A model generated the notes under the pieces. That model worked only from the letters and a program-made list of their open reading frames with translations. It was not told the origin of the DNA and searched no databases. This document shows, piece by piece, positions 1 to 11,000 of a DNA stretch of 64,000 nt (the first letter of the stretch is position 1; every line of letters starts with the position of its first letter). This stretch comes from Macrostomum hystrix (Eukaryota > Platyhelminthes > Macrostomidae), in NCBI GenBank assembly GCA_950097015.1, contig CATNEN010000028.1, positions 496,001 through 560,000 of the forward strand. The letters are read 5' to 3'. The position numbers were made by a program, and so were the translations under genes.

Positions 1-473
1 TTGACAGACGGATAAGGATTGGCTGGTGGGGCGACTGCGTACATTGACAGACGGATAAGGATTGGCTGGTGGGGCGACTGCGTACATTGACAGACGGATA
101 AGGATTGGTTGGTGGGGCGACTGCGTACATTGATAATCGGATAAGGATTGGCTGGTGGGGCGACTGCGTACATTGACAGCCGGATAAGGGTTGGCTGGTG
201 GGGCGACTGCGTACATTGACAGACGGATAAGGATTGGCTGGTGGGGCGACTGCGTACATTGACAGACGGATAAGGATTGGTTGGTGGGGCGACTGCGTAC
301 ATTGATAATCGGATAAGGATTGGCTGGTGGGGCGACTGCGTACATTGACAGCCGGATAAGGGTTGGCTGGTGGGGCGACTGTGTACATTGACAGCCGGAT
401 AAGGGTTGGCTGGTGGGGCGACTGCGTACATTGACAGACGGATAAGGATTGGCTGGTGGGGCGACTGTGCCCA
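1..473. repeat. 43-bp tandem minisatellite, 11 copies
   Basis: Eleven head-to-tail 43-bp units, each starting ttgacagacggataagg and ending ggcgactgcgtaca. Units differ at a few positions (acagacgg, ataatcgg or acagccgg). The array enters from the left window edge, so its true length is unknown. It lies in what would be the first intron of the minus-strand gene whose exon is at 499-795. Confidence 0.95.
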
Positions 474-498
474 TTAAAGTGTCAGGCTTTGCACTCAC

Positions 499-795
499 CA
501 CCAGGCGCTGCTGAGCCAGTCGAGTGAGCTCAGTCTGAGTCTCCAGGTATCGTCGGCAGTCCGTGGCGGCGGCTTCCAATTCTCGCTGTTGCTGTTGCAC
601 CAGACGGGTTAAAAAATTGCGCCAGCAGTTCAGCTCCGCTACCGAACCGGCACTGTCATTGTCAACGGCAGTCTTCGAGACAGTCTTGTTGCCATAGCGA
701 TACGAGTGCTCATCTAGCAGGCCCTCATCGTCATCTTGTGCGATGACCAAATAGTCTTCTTCATCAGATGCTGATATTAAAGATCTGGCAGCCAT
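499..795 (-). CDS. First coding exon of an unidentified acidic/coiled-coil protein (partial)
   Basis: I do not recognise this protein. On the minus strand an ATG at 795 opens 99 codons that end exactly at a consensus donor (GTG|GTGAGT, donor bases 498-497), phase 0. The remaining exons would lie left of the window. The peptide starts MAARSLISASDEEDYLV, continues with an acidic stretch (QDDDEGLLDE, residues 20-30), and ends in a helical Gln/Arg/Glu-rich segment (residues 60-99, including FLTRLVQQQQRELEAAATDC) that looks like the start of a coiled coil. A TTAG acceptor-like site sits 4 nt upstream of the ATG (AG at 801-800), as in the other genes here. Evidence that it is real: clean open phase, good donor, non-repetitive protein-like composition. 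The function cannot be inferred from 99 residues. Confidence 0.6.
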
Positions 796-952
796 GCCGC
801 TAACAATTTTTGCACCGTTTCGCTCAATATTCCAATATACTAAAAATGAAAACTATCTATATTTAACTCAAGATCTGCTAGTGCAGCTGCAATTTGAGGA
901 TGAGGCTGAAAATTCAGACAGAAATTATTCATTAGGAGAAACTGGACCTCGA

Positions 953-2308
953 TCTGATAAACACACCTTGACTTCGGCACCTGAAACTGCCCCAACACAA
1001 TCTGATAAACACACCTTGACTTCGGCACCTGAAACTGCCCCAACACAATCTGATAAACACACCTTGACTTCGGCACCTGAAACTGTCCCAACACAATCTG
1101 ATAAACACAACTTGACTTCGGCACCTGAAACTGCCCCAACACAATCTGATAAACACACCTTGACTTCGGCACCTGAAACTGTCCCAACACAATCTGATAA
1201 ACACAACTTGACTTCGGCACCTGAAACTGCCCCAACACAATCTGATAAACACACCTTGACTTCGGCACCTGAAACTGCACCAACACAATCTGATAAACAC
1301 AACTTGACTTCGGCACCTGAAACTGCCCCAACACAATCTGATAAACACACCTTGACTTCGGCACCTGAAACTGCACCAACACAATCTGATAAACACAACT
1401 TGACTTCGGCACCTGAAACTGCACCAACACAATCTGATAAACACACCTTGACTTCGGCACCTGAAACTGCACCAACACAATCTGATAAACACAACTTGAC
1501 TTCGGCACCTGAAACTGCACCAACACAATCTGATAAACACAACTTGACTTCGGCACCTGAAACTGCCCCAACACAATCTGATAAACACACCTTGACTTCG
1601 GCACCTGAAACTGCCCCAACACAATCTGATAAACACACCTTGACTTCGGCACCTGAAACTGCACCAACACAATCTGATAAACACACCTTGACTTCGGCAC
1701 CTGAAACTGCACCAACACAATCTGATAAACACACCTTGACTTCGGCACCTGAAACTGCCCAACACAATCTGATAAACACACCTTGACTTCGGCACCTGAA
1801 ACTGCCCCAACACAATCTGATAAACACACCTTGACTTCGGCACCTGAAACTGTCCCAACACAATCTGATAAACACAACTTGACTTCGGCACCTGAAACTG
1901 CCCCAACACAATCTGATAAACACACCTTGACTTCGGCACCTGAAACTGCACCAACACAATCTGATAAACACAACTTGACTTCGGCACCTGAAACTGCACC
2001 AACACAATCTGATAAACACACCTTGACTTCGGCACCTGAAACTGCACCAACACAATCTGATAAACACACATTGACTTCGGCACCTGAAACTGCCCCAACA
2101 CAATCTGATAAACACACATTGACTTCGGCACCTGAAACTGCACCAACACAATCTGATAAACACACATTGACTTCGGCACCTGAAACTGCCCCAACACAAT
2201 CTGATAAACACACATTGACTTCGGCACCTGAAACTGCCCCAACACAATCTGATAAACACACATTGACTTCGGCACCTGAAACTGCACCAACACAATCTGA
2301 TAAACACT
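953..2308. repeat. 48-bp tandem minisatellite, about 28 copies
   Basis: About 28 copies of a 48-bp unit with core tctgataaacacaccttgac and tail cacctgaaactgccccaaca. Variants recur in mixed order: aaccttg, aacttg or acattg, and gcccc, gcacc or gtccc. Because 48 is divisible by 3 the array is open in several frames; one would encode a 16-residue repeat starting SDKHTLTSAPET. One unit near 1757-1763 has lost a base and shifts that frame, and no splice or start context supports translation. It lies directly upstream of the minus-strand gene starting at 795. Confidence 0.95.
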
Positions 2309-3147
2309 TATTTTACTAGGCAATCTAAAATAAAATAACACAGAAAGCTGTTAAGAAATTTCAGTGCTTAAAACAAATTCCATTTTTTTCAATTAAACAA
2401 AGAACAGCTTGCCCGTTAAACAGAAATGAATGTCGACTGTGCAAGGAGAATAGAAAAAATAAATTTGAATATAAAATAATATTAGGGAAGTTACAAAAAG
2501 CAAGGTGCTTAGAAGAATATGAAATCAGGGGACTTCGCGAGGCGATATATGAACACAATGTCAGACACCATAGTAAGTGAGCAATTTAAATGCCATTTCT
2601 ATAATTATATTTTATAAACTAATTCAAACTAAGGTAGTGAGAACGCTTCTTTTGCTGATTTAGTCAGTTTTTAAGATGAAGAAATTATGACAATGATGAA
2701 ATTGACAAACAAAAAGTTCAATATTTAACAATGCGACTTAACCAAGTGGCCAATATGAAACAATAGGCACAGTATGTCAGACTGAATAAACCGAAATGAA
2801 TAATAATGACTCGTCACTGGGATAAAACTGTAAGAATTTAAATACACTTGCAGTCCAGACTTTGTCGGCGATTAAGAAAACGGAATTTAGAATGCGAAAA
2901 AGACGAGAAACTTACAATGGCCTTAAACATCAAATTATGGGGGATGTCATTCTTCTGTCTTTACAATGCAAGCCAGTCGAGATATAAACGCGCATTACTC
3001 GCTACTAACTGGGACAAAATCGATGAGTAGCGAGTAGAGCGCATGAAAAGACAAAATGACAAACAAAAAAGTGATTAAATATTCAAATGAAACTTAAATA
3101 ATAGCTTTTTTTTACATTTTTCAAAAACTGAATTGTGTATCTCGGCT
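2309..3147. other. AT-rich intergenic DNA
   Basis: AT-rich sequence between the 48-bp array and the stop codon of the USP48-like gene. It must contain the 3' UTR of that gene, but I see no clear canonical AATAAA on the minus strand near the stop. No convincing exon, RNA gene or transposon is visible. Confidence 0.6.
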
Positions 3148-6100
3148 TTAGCAACCAAGAGCGTCGTCATTAACGCCGTTCTTAGCGACCACCGGGCGCG
3201 CCAACGCTGACTCGAATAGTCGAGTGCCGCTGAAGCCGACTTCCAATTCGGCCGGCTCCGTTGAATTGGCGACAGCGGCTTCCATTGAGGCTGCCGTTGC
3301 TCGGCGAAGCGGGCCGCCAACAGCTCCGCTGCCGCCGACGACAGCCGCAGATGCGGCATCTTCGGCGCCGGGCGGCAAGTCAAACGCCGCGTCCACAACA
3401 GAGTAGGGTGTGAGGCCGAGCTGCATCAGCTGAGCTTTGGCGGGCTCGAGCTCGCGACCCTCAATCAGTAGGTGCTGATCGTAGGGCGCCACCCCGTAGG
3501 CTTCCATGAGGAGAAGCTTCAAATCTTGGACAGTGGCATCCGACGCGACGTCAAAGCGACGATCTGTTGGTTTGCGACGAATTCGTGCGGAGCGCCAAGG
3601 CTGCTGCTGCTGGTGCTGGTGCTCACCCTTTGCACACTTCGCCGGCGGCGACTTTATTTCATCATTAATGTCATCATTCTTATTAGAATCTGCGTCACCG
3701 GAGTCGGCGGCAGCGGCTGACTCCGACGTCGACGATGCTGACGCAGCAGCGGCGCGTTTCCGACTACCGCCGACGCTTGACCGGGTGCCAAAGGCGGCCC
3801 CGACTAGCCTGGCAGACGAGCTATCATCGGCAACTCGAACGTAGATGGTCATCTTGAAGACGTTGTCTGCGCCGGCAGTTGCCGGCGCGGCAGCGGCGTC
3901 GTCATTGTCAGCGTCGGTGGTGGAGGCCCCGCTGCCGTTGTTGCAGCACTCTTTGCAGACATCCGGCTGGCAGGTGTCGTCCTCTAGGCGATAGATTTCA
4001 ACGCCGTCGCTCTTGTAGGCCTCAACCAGGGCCAGCCATTCGCTGGGTGCCAACGCCACTAAGCCGGAGTCCACGGAGTCTGGCCGGCATTGAAGTCCGC
4101 CGTGCTGGCACAGGTGATGAGAGTTCGGCACAGGACCTTCCGGCGGCTCAGCTAACGGAGTAGTTGTCGACTCCTCCTCGGCGGCGGAAGCGGCAGCCGC
4201 TGATGCCACAAAGCGACGCCAGAGAGCAAGAAAGTCGACGTCTGCATAGTAGATCCTGCCGCCGCAGTCGGTAACGCTTAACTGTCGGTGAGGGCCGCCT
4301 CCGCCAGGCCGGTGCCGTTTGAGATGGGCGGACAGGTGAAACAGGGCGTCGGATTCGGCCTTGGCCCGGCTCGCCAGGCGACTCCGCTGCTCCGAGCAAG
4401 TCGGGCAGGGCTGGGCATCGTGCCAGTAGGTCGGGCAGCCAGGAAAATAGGCGGCCAAGCGCTGCCAGACCTCCTCGTTAAGGAGGCGCCGGCGGCCGGT
4501 TTCGCAGCAGAGATTGCCATGCTGGCAGAGCAGGTCTTCGTTAAAGGCGAAATTGACAGTCGAAACGGCGGTAGCGCCGTTGGAGAGAGAAGATTGTACC
4601 AAATTACTGCCAGATAATTGGCCGCCTGCTTTTTTAAATGCAAGTTAAGTAAAGTAAAAGACAATAATAAATTTAGTATTTTATAACTGCCCCTGAGAAT
4701 TGAGTGGCAGAGCGGTTCAACCCGTTCGCCTTTCGCACAAATGTCCCTGAGCTTGATTCTTTTGACGCGCAGCCGCGAAGAGAAGGCTTGGGGGCTCGTC
4801 GTACAATTTACGCCATTGAGGGCCAACCTCCAAGGCACAGTGAGAGTACACTGCCTGACGATGAGAAAGTCAAGTCAGATGTACACACCCGTGTTCGTGT
4901 GTGCTCAGGAGTCAGCAGAATGGACAGAATTGCCTCTCCAGTTGTTCTACCTGTCCCCAATCGGGTCAGATGTGCAGTCGACAGCACAGCCGAAGCTATT
5001 GCGCGGCGCATTTGAAGGCTACATATGGCTTTTCATTCCATGAACTCCGGTCCATGGATGACAAGTGTCTTGCTAAATGGCGAAAATTGTTCCAATGGAG
5101 TCAAGAATCGAACCTCCGACCGTGAAATCGTTAGTCCGACGTTTTAAACACATGGCAACAACCCTTTCTACATGCTTCCACATTAAAAAAGGCTTAGCAA
5201 GATAAGATTACTTATTTCCATAAACAGTTTGTTAACGAGTCTACGAGTTGTAAAATGTCTTTGTTACAGACACATATTTAGGGGGTCGATGGCAGAGCGG
5301 TTATCGCGTTTGCCTCTCGCACCAAGGTCCCCATGTTCGATTCCGCGGCGAGGCCACATTTATTTGGGGCGCAGCCGCGGAGAGAAAGCTTGGGGAGCTT
5401 GTCGTGCAATCTACACCCCTAAGGGCCAACCTCCAAGGCACAGTGAGAGTGTACACTGCCTGACGATGAGAAAGTCAGGGCAGATGTACACACCTGTGTG
5501 AGTGTGTGCCTGAGTACAGTATCTGTATATCTGAGCGCGTGTGCTCAGTAGTCAGCGGAATGGACAGAATTGCTCGTCGCTTGCTGCAGGTTTAGAGTCA
5601 CCAAATAATGTGCCATTGCCCGCAGCCCTCCAGAAAACATATTTGCCACTCACTTGACGAAACTCCGTCTGTTGGCAACGTTGAGCCGTCATCAATATTA
5701 GTGTTGTCATCTTCGCCTGCGGCTGAGATAGAATCGGATCGAGTTGGAATCGAGGTTGGACCAGAAGTGGACTCGGAATACTCCTGCTGCTGCTGCTGCT
5801 GCTGCTGGTGTTGCTGGTGTTGCTGCTGCAGCTGCTGGCGGGCGATGTTCTTCCAAGAGCGCAAAGATTTTGTGCCAACCCAGGCCGAACGAGTGCTGGA
5901 ATCTTGGCCAGCCTGCTTTTAGAGAGATGAGTAGAGAGGGTAGACAATAGCTGTGTTACCTGTTAGACAATGGTAGTGTCTAGTTAGACAATGGTAGTGT
6001 CTAGTTAGACAATGGTAGCGTCTAGTTAGACAATGGTAGCGTCTAGTTAGACTATGGTAGTGTCTAACTGTTAGACGATGGTAGTGTCTACCTGTTAGAC

Positions 6101-9100
6101 AATGGTAGTGTCTAACTGTTAGTCAATGGTAGTGTCTACCTGTTAGACAATGGTAGTGTCTAGTTAGACAATGGTAGTGTCTAGTTAGACAATGGTAGCG
6201 TCTAGTTAGACAATGGTAGCGTCTAGTTAGACAATGGTAGTGTCTACCTGTTAGACAAGGGCAGTAGTGTCTACCTGTTTGTCTAGGTAACCTAGTTACC
6301 CTAAGTAAAAGCCTTAAATCATAGGGGATTCGAACTAAGGACCCCCGAAGAGTACGAAAAATCCAATCCGAAAATTACCGCATGATGATATTCGGGCCTC
6401 TTCTTAGCCGCCTTATCAATGATCTTGGCGTCGGCAGTCAGTCTGGCATCCAATCGAATCCTGGCACATCGCTGACGCACGCAGGCCAGGCAGAGAGCGG
6501 ATTCGCCAGCTAAGAATGGCGCCGGAACAGGCGTCACAATCGAGTCAATTGAGGCAACATCGTCTTCTCTGTCCTTATCGTCAGTGGGTGCGGACGCGTT
6601 GTTATTAGTGACGTCATTACTAGCGACAGTTGGGACAGACAAGAAGTCGAACATTTCCCTGCTGACAGCTTTGATGTGGGGCCCAACGCTGTCCGGCAAT
6701 AGGCAGCTGTGCGGACACAAGTACTGAGTGTAGGAGCAAGATTCCAGGCTGCGCTGAAAGTAGGTGGCAGAGTCGCTGGATTCGCCCAGATCGCTGGCCG
6801 CGCTGTTGAAGATGGTCTGCGAAATCACGGGTTTGATTGATTGATAGGTTGATTGATTTCGATGCTCCGAAAGCAGATAACCGATCCTAAAGTGGATCGC
6901 CGATCTTAACGCGGATCGTATGATATCCTAAATTGCATCGCCAGTATCCTAAATAGGATCGTATGATATCCTAAATGGGATCGTATGATATCCTAAATGG
7001 GATCGTATGATATCCTAAATGGGATCGTATGATATCCTAAATGGGATCGTATGATATCCTAAATGGGATCGTATGATATCCTAAATGGGATCGTATGATA
7101 TCCTAAATGGGATCGTATGATATCCAAACCCTGTAAAAAATTCGGCTGCTTCTTCGGCGGGTTTTTTGTGCAAAATAGGAGTGGAAACTACCAAAATCCC
7201 CCCTATCTCGCAAGAGTTAAAGAAACCACCCAGGAAGCAGCCGATGTAACCGTAAATTGTGCGGAAACCGCCGAAGAATCACCCGAACCAGTGGCCCATG
7301 GGACAACTAGAGAATTATTTACGGGCGATTCCTCGGCGGTTTCTGAGCATGGAATCTTCCGAACTGGAGGATTTTTTGGGTGATTCCATTTCGCCACCAA
7401 GAAGCACCGAGAAAACGCCCAGTCGGGTAGATTCTAAGCATGGAATCATCCGATTGGTATGTTTCCAGCGTTCAGCTGTTTCTTTTTCTGGAAACACCGC
7501 AGATTCCAACTGGAATCAGCCAAAGAAACATCCCTATATTTAGCGGGAAATGGGATCGTATGTTATCCTAAATTGGGTCCTATGATATAAAGTGGATTGT
7601 TCCTAAAGTTCCCCTAGACAATGGGAACAATAAACCTGTTATGACAATGGAAAGAACTAAAAAACAATGCCAAAAGGAATAATCCAGGTGTTAAACAGAC
7701 AGCCAGAGCTCACCTGCAGCCAAGTGGAAGGCACAAAAGCGTGACAATCAACCCGCTGCAGATGCGGCAATATCCGGCTAGCCAATCCGCCGAGGAAGTC
7801 GCGATGTCGACGCTCTCGACGAGCCTCGGCGCTAATCAGCCTAGCCCTGGCGGCGTTCTCAGCCAGAACCTGGTTGGCTAAGCCGGCTGGCACACTGGCC
7901 AGACTGGGCGGACTAGACCGATGCGATTCGAACACGCTGCGCCTCTCGTAGACTAGAATGTAGGCATTCTGAGACAGGTGCCAGTCTTTACCAGGCAGGC
8001 CGACTGATGCCTTCTCAGTCAGGCGGCTAGCTGAATAGCCCATAGACTGTTCCAGTTTTTCCTCCTGACGCTTTAATAGTTTGTGCTTCACCCGATAGAC
8101 TTGACTGTCGTTGCAGACTATCCAGCCGCGTGTGTAGTCGCGTACTAGAGCCACATAGTGACCGCCAGTAGCCTGATCAGCACATGCGAGCAGTTTATGG
8201 CGAGAAGTTAATCTGTTGTTGTGTTTCGTTTTAAAGAGAAAAATGGAAGAAAAGGAAAGAGAAGAGAACGAAGGGTGAGGGAAGGAGAGAGAGAAAGTAG
8301 GGAGGGATTAGAGAGAAGAGAAGGGAGAAAGGGGGGAGAAGGAAGAAAGGAGAGAAGGGAGAGAGTGGAGAAGAGAGAGTAGAGAAGGGAGAGAATAGAG
8401 AAAGGAGATGAGAGAAGGGAGAGAGTAGAGAAGGGAGAGAGTAGAGAAGGGAGATGAGAGAAGAGAGAGAGTAGAGAAGGGAGAGAATAGAGAAAGGAGA
8501 TGAGAGAAGGGAGAGAGTAGAGAAGGGAGAGAGTAGAGAAGAGAGAATAGAGAAGGGAGAGAGCACAACAGCACATGCCCCGAAACCTCTAAAGATCAGA
8601 AGTATATTTATTATTATTTTGCGAAGCTGCGCGAAGCACATAATTTAAACAGATAACAATTAGCGACTCACCTGCGGTCCGATGTGAATGAGCACTGCCT
8701 TGAGAATGTATGGCTCGGAGCCGGGTAGAAACTCGGCCATATCAAGCAGCTCCGGATAGACAATGGGTAGCTTGACCTTCTTCTTGCGCAGAGTGCGCAT
8801 ATCGAAGTCGAATCGCATCAGCTGCAGGCAGAGCTCTTCTGGTAGGGACAGCAGTTCGACTCCAATGCTGGCGTCACTGGGCGCCTGGCACACTGGGCAG
8901 TTGTACTGATTCTCACCCGACAGATTCTGGTGAGAGAGGAACTCGCGAAGGCACTCTGTGAGCTGGGGACTGGTCAGGTTTAAGCACAATTCGTGAAAGC
9001 TCGACTCCTGCTCCGACTGATACTGGCAGGTCTGGCAGCGAGTGACGTATCTGCGAATTTGTAAATTTGTTTTATGGTTAACGGAACTTAAGTTCTAGTG

Positions 9101-10305
9101 AATTAATATATATATATAGATAGATAGTTTTGAATTTTAGTATAGGGATTTCATATTAGCGGAAGCTAAAATAACGAATTTCATATTAGCGGAAGCTGAA
9201 TCAACGAATTTCATATTAGCGGAAGCTGAATCAACGAATTTCATATTAGCGGAAGCTGAATTAACGAATTTCATATTAGCAGAAGCTGAGTTAAAGAATT
9301 TTATTTTAGCGGATGCTGAATTAACGAATTTTTAATAATCCGATGCTAAATTAGCGACTTTCCGACTAGCCGATGCTGCATTAACGAATTTCAGATTAGA
9401 GGATACTACATGAACAGAATTTAGATTTAACATCTTCGCTTTCAGATAAGAGTAGGTTGAATAAATGGATTATGAATTCAGAGGTTGAATTAACTGATTT
9501 TCCGATGAAAGAAGATAAAATAAACAAAATTAAATTAATTATTTATGAAAACTTTCAATCGACAGATTGATCGACAGCCAGTAAAAACTGAAAATAACTG
9601 ATGATAATTGGCTCATTACCTGTAAGATCCCGTGAAAGTCTTCATAACATTGTCGCCGCACTGGTCAAATCTTCGCTCCAAAAGCTGGCGGAATAGAACC
9701 CTGAACTCGCTGGCGTCCTGTTGAATTGACTTGTCCAAATTTAGCGCCTCAATAAATGCCAGCGGCTCGCAGACGGCGCCGTGCTGCAATTGCAGGCGAG
9801 CGAAGATGCTCTGCAGCTCCCTGATGATGGCGTCGTCCTCCGATGGCAGACGATAGACGGCCTGCACCAGCTCCGGACTGCGCAGGTAGAGCTGCAGCAG
9901 AGAGTTCAGATAGCAGGTGTTGCCGTAGTTAGTAAGGCCGATAGGGCCATCGTCGGACTGCGCAGCGTCGGCGGCCTCGTCAGCCGCGGCGTCGTCATTG
10001 TCGGCCTTGGCATTCACGCTTTCATTATCGGCGGACGAAGATGACGAAGATTTGGCAGCAGCGGCGGCTGCGGCTGCCAATGAGGTGGCGGCTTCGGCTG
10101 TCTCCGCAAATTTATCGGGTCCCAGGCCGTTGAGGCAACAAGGATTCTGGCGACAATTGGCTCGACATGCTCCAAGCGGACAGGTCTCCAGCAGCAGGTT
10201 GTAGGCCTTCATCAGCTGGTGGTCGGTGATGCTGTCTGGCTCGGTCTTTTCTGTCCAAGACCAGCGCTCGTCTAGAGTTTTTGCTTTTGATTTAGCGCCG
10301 GCCAT
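3148..10305 (-). CDS. USP48: USP48-like ubiquitin carboxyl-terminal hydrolase (6 exons, 1232 aa)
   Basis: Cysteine deubiquitinase that removes ubiquitin from substrates; the family is largely nuclear. Exons on the minus strand: 10305-9620, 9050-8672, 8172-7714, 6816-6379, 5912-5654, 4625-3148 (stop TAA at 3150-3148). All junctions are GT-AG and in phase, giving 1232 aa against about 1035 in human USP48. Visible features: N-terminal Cys motif (LGACRANCRQNPCCL, residues 44-58), catalytic Cys131 in GLTNYGNTCYLNS, QQDASEF box, zinc-ribbon CxxC pairs (RCQTCQ and CPVCQ), catalytic His360 in GGHYVAL followed by CNDSQV, DUSP-type segments (WVGTKSLRSW; NEDLLCQHGNLC), and a C-terminal ubiquitin-like domain (ARIRRKPTDRRF ... 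VAPYDQHLLIEG). Ala/Ser-rich (about residues 70-117) and Gln-rich low-complexity inserts account for part of the extra length. A CAG acceptor lies 11 nt before the ATG. Introns carry four different minisatellites and three SINE insertions. The family assignment is secure. Confidence 0.92.
4699..4945 (+). mobile_element. tRNA-derived SINE (family A), 3'-shortened copy
   Basis: Begins with a tRNA-like head: box A gtggcagagcggttcaac, then gagcttgattc in the box B position. It continues into the family body (gcagccgcgaagagaaggct, tgcctgacgatgagaaagtc) and ends near 4945. It lies in intron 5 of the USP48-like gene, antisense to that gene, and abuts a family B SINE. Confidence 0.8.
4955..5165 (-). 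mobile_element. Second tRNA-derived SINE family (family B)
   Basis: On the minus strand the element starts with a tRNA-like head whose box B reads aggttcgattctt. It ends with a conserved tail, seen on the plus strand as agccgaagctattgcgcggc. The same head and tail recur at 33985-34195 with many substitutions, so this is a dispersed family distinct from family A. Confidence 0.65.
5280..5636 (+). mobile_element. tRNA-derived SINE (family A), near full length
   Basis: Complete head (gtcgatggcagagcggtta; box B tgttcgattcc), body and the conserved end (gccattgcccgcagccctcc). An 8-bp putative target duplication acatattt flanks it at 5272-5279 and 5637-5644. Its right end is only about 10 bp from the 5' splice site of USP48 exon 5 (exon ends at 5654), antisense to the gene. 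Confidence 0.85.
5950..6285. repeat. 21/24-bp tandem repeat in USP48 intron 4
   Basis: About 15 units with core gttagacaatggtagtgtct. Spacers alternate between a short form (21 bp) and a longer one with an added cct or act (24 bp). It is wholly intronic. Confidence 0.9.
6899..7590. repeat. 22-bp tandem repeat in USP48 intron 3, interrupted by an insertion
   Basis: Units of core gatcgtatgatatcctaaat (22 bp), about ten copies, run to 7125. The same motif resumes at about 7550 (gggatcgtatgttatcctaaa) with one or two decayed copies. The 424 bp between are unrelated, so the array was apparently split by an insertion. Confidence 0.85.
7126..7549. mobile_element. Putative foldback insertion within the 22-bp array
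   Basis: This non-repetitive segment interrupts the 22-bp array. It contains an imperfect inverted repeat: arm 7261-7284 pairs with 7323-7347 over about 20 of 24 bases, with the core aaaccgccga conserved, around a loop centred on a cccatggg palindrome. A second direct duplication (agcatggaatc) occurs at 7345 and 7437. No transposase frame or clear terminal repeat is seen, so calling it a MITE is inference. Confidence 0.45.
8224..8565. repeat. Purine-only (GA-rich) minisatellite in USP48 intron 2
   Basis: About 340 bp in which the plus strand is almost entirely G and A, built from variants of gagagtagagaaggga. The gene's sense strand is therefore polypyrimidine. Pure purine-pyrimidine mirror-like tracts of this kind can form triplex DNA; that is general knowledge, not shown here. 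Confidence 0.85.
9145..9400. repeat. 30-bp tandem repeat in USP48 intron 1
   Basis: Eight to nine units of 30 bp with core aatttcatattagcggaagc. The right-hand copies are progressively more diverged, so the array decays from left to right. Confidence 0.85.
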
Positions 10306-10477
10306 GCCGCCCGCGGCTGCAGAGTGTCAGTTTGATTTCATTTTAGCTACATTCAATAATTGCAGGTGCTTTACTAGGGACATAGGCACTCTTTTGTGCC
10401 TTTGTGTCTTTCATTGTTTTATTGCCCCACCGTAAACTTTTTATTTCTGTTGCCTCACTCCAAATATTTCTTTCCCT

Positions 10478-10680
10478 TCAGTAGCCCCACCCCAAATCTT
10501 TCTATCCCTCTAGATGCCCCACCCCAAATCTTTCTATCCCTCTAGTTGCCCCACCCCAAATCTTTCTATCCCTCTAGTTGCCCCACCCCAAATCTTTCTA
10601 TCCCTCTAGTTGCCCCACCTCATATCTTTCTATCCCTCTAGTATCCCTATGGACTTTCTATCTCTCCGATTGCTCCACCC
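10478..10680. repeat. 32-bp tandem repeat in the NSRP1-USP48 gap
   Basis: About six units with core gccccaccccaaatctttct and spacer atccctctagtt. The 32-bp period and core match the large array in the NSRP1 intron (11795-12510), where the spacer is atccacccagtt. It sits between the NSRP1 stop and the USP48 start. Confidence 0.85.
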
Positions 10681-11000
10681 AAATCATTCTATCCATTTAG
10701 CTTTCCCACCATCTTTCTGTCCCTCAATTTGCTCCAAAGTTTCTCCCCCTGATTGCCACAACAAGCCATCAATAGTATTTGTATATCTTTCCAGTAGCTT
10801 AACACACCAAAATTAGATTTTAATATTCTACCCACCCATACACTTTACTACACTTCACTACATTACACTTTAAAATTAAATTAAGAGTAACATTATTTTT
10901 ACAACAGATTGGCAGTCACTATTATTGTAAGCAGTTTGAAAAAATGCATAAAATTTACACATACATTATAGACACTAAAAAAGGTACACAAATAAATTAA

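Noticed and set aside
840-2341. Three minus-strand frames of about 460-470 codons rich in Cys and Ser
   Set aside because: They are translations of the 48-bp tandem repeat and its frame switch after the single-base deletion. There is no start, splice or family signal.
3224-4163. Plus-strand frames opposite the last USP48 exon
   Set aside because: They are shadows of the GC-rich antisense coding sequence, which has clear USP48 homology and correct splice phase.
5286-5350. A functional tRNA gene (box A and box B present)
   Set aside because: The tRNA-like head is followed by the SINE body, cannot be folded into a clean cloverleaf by eye, and recurs in about ten dispersed copies.
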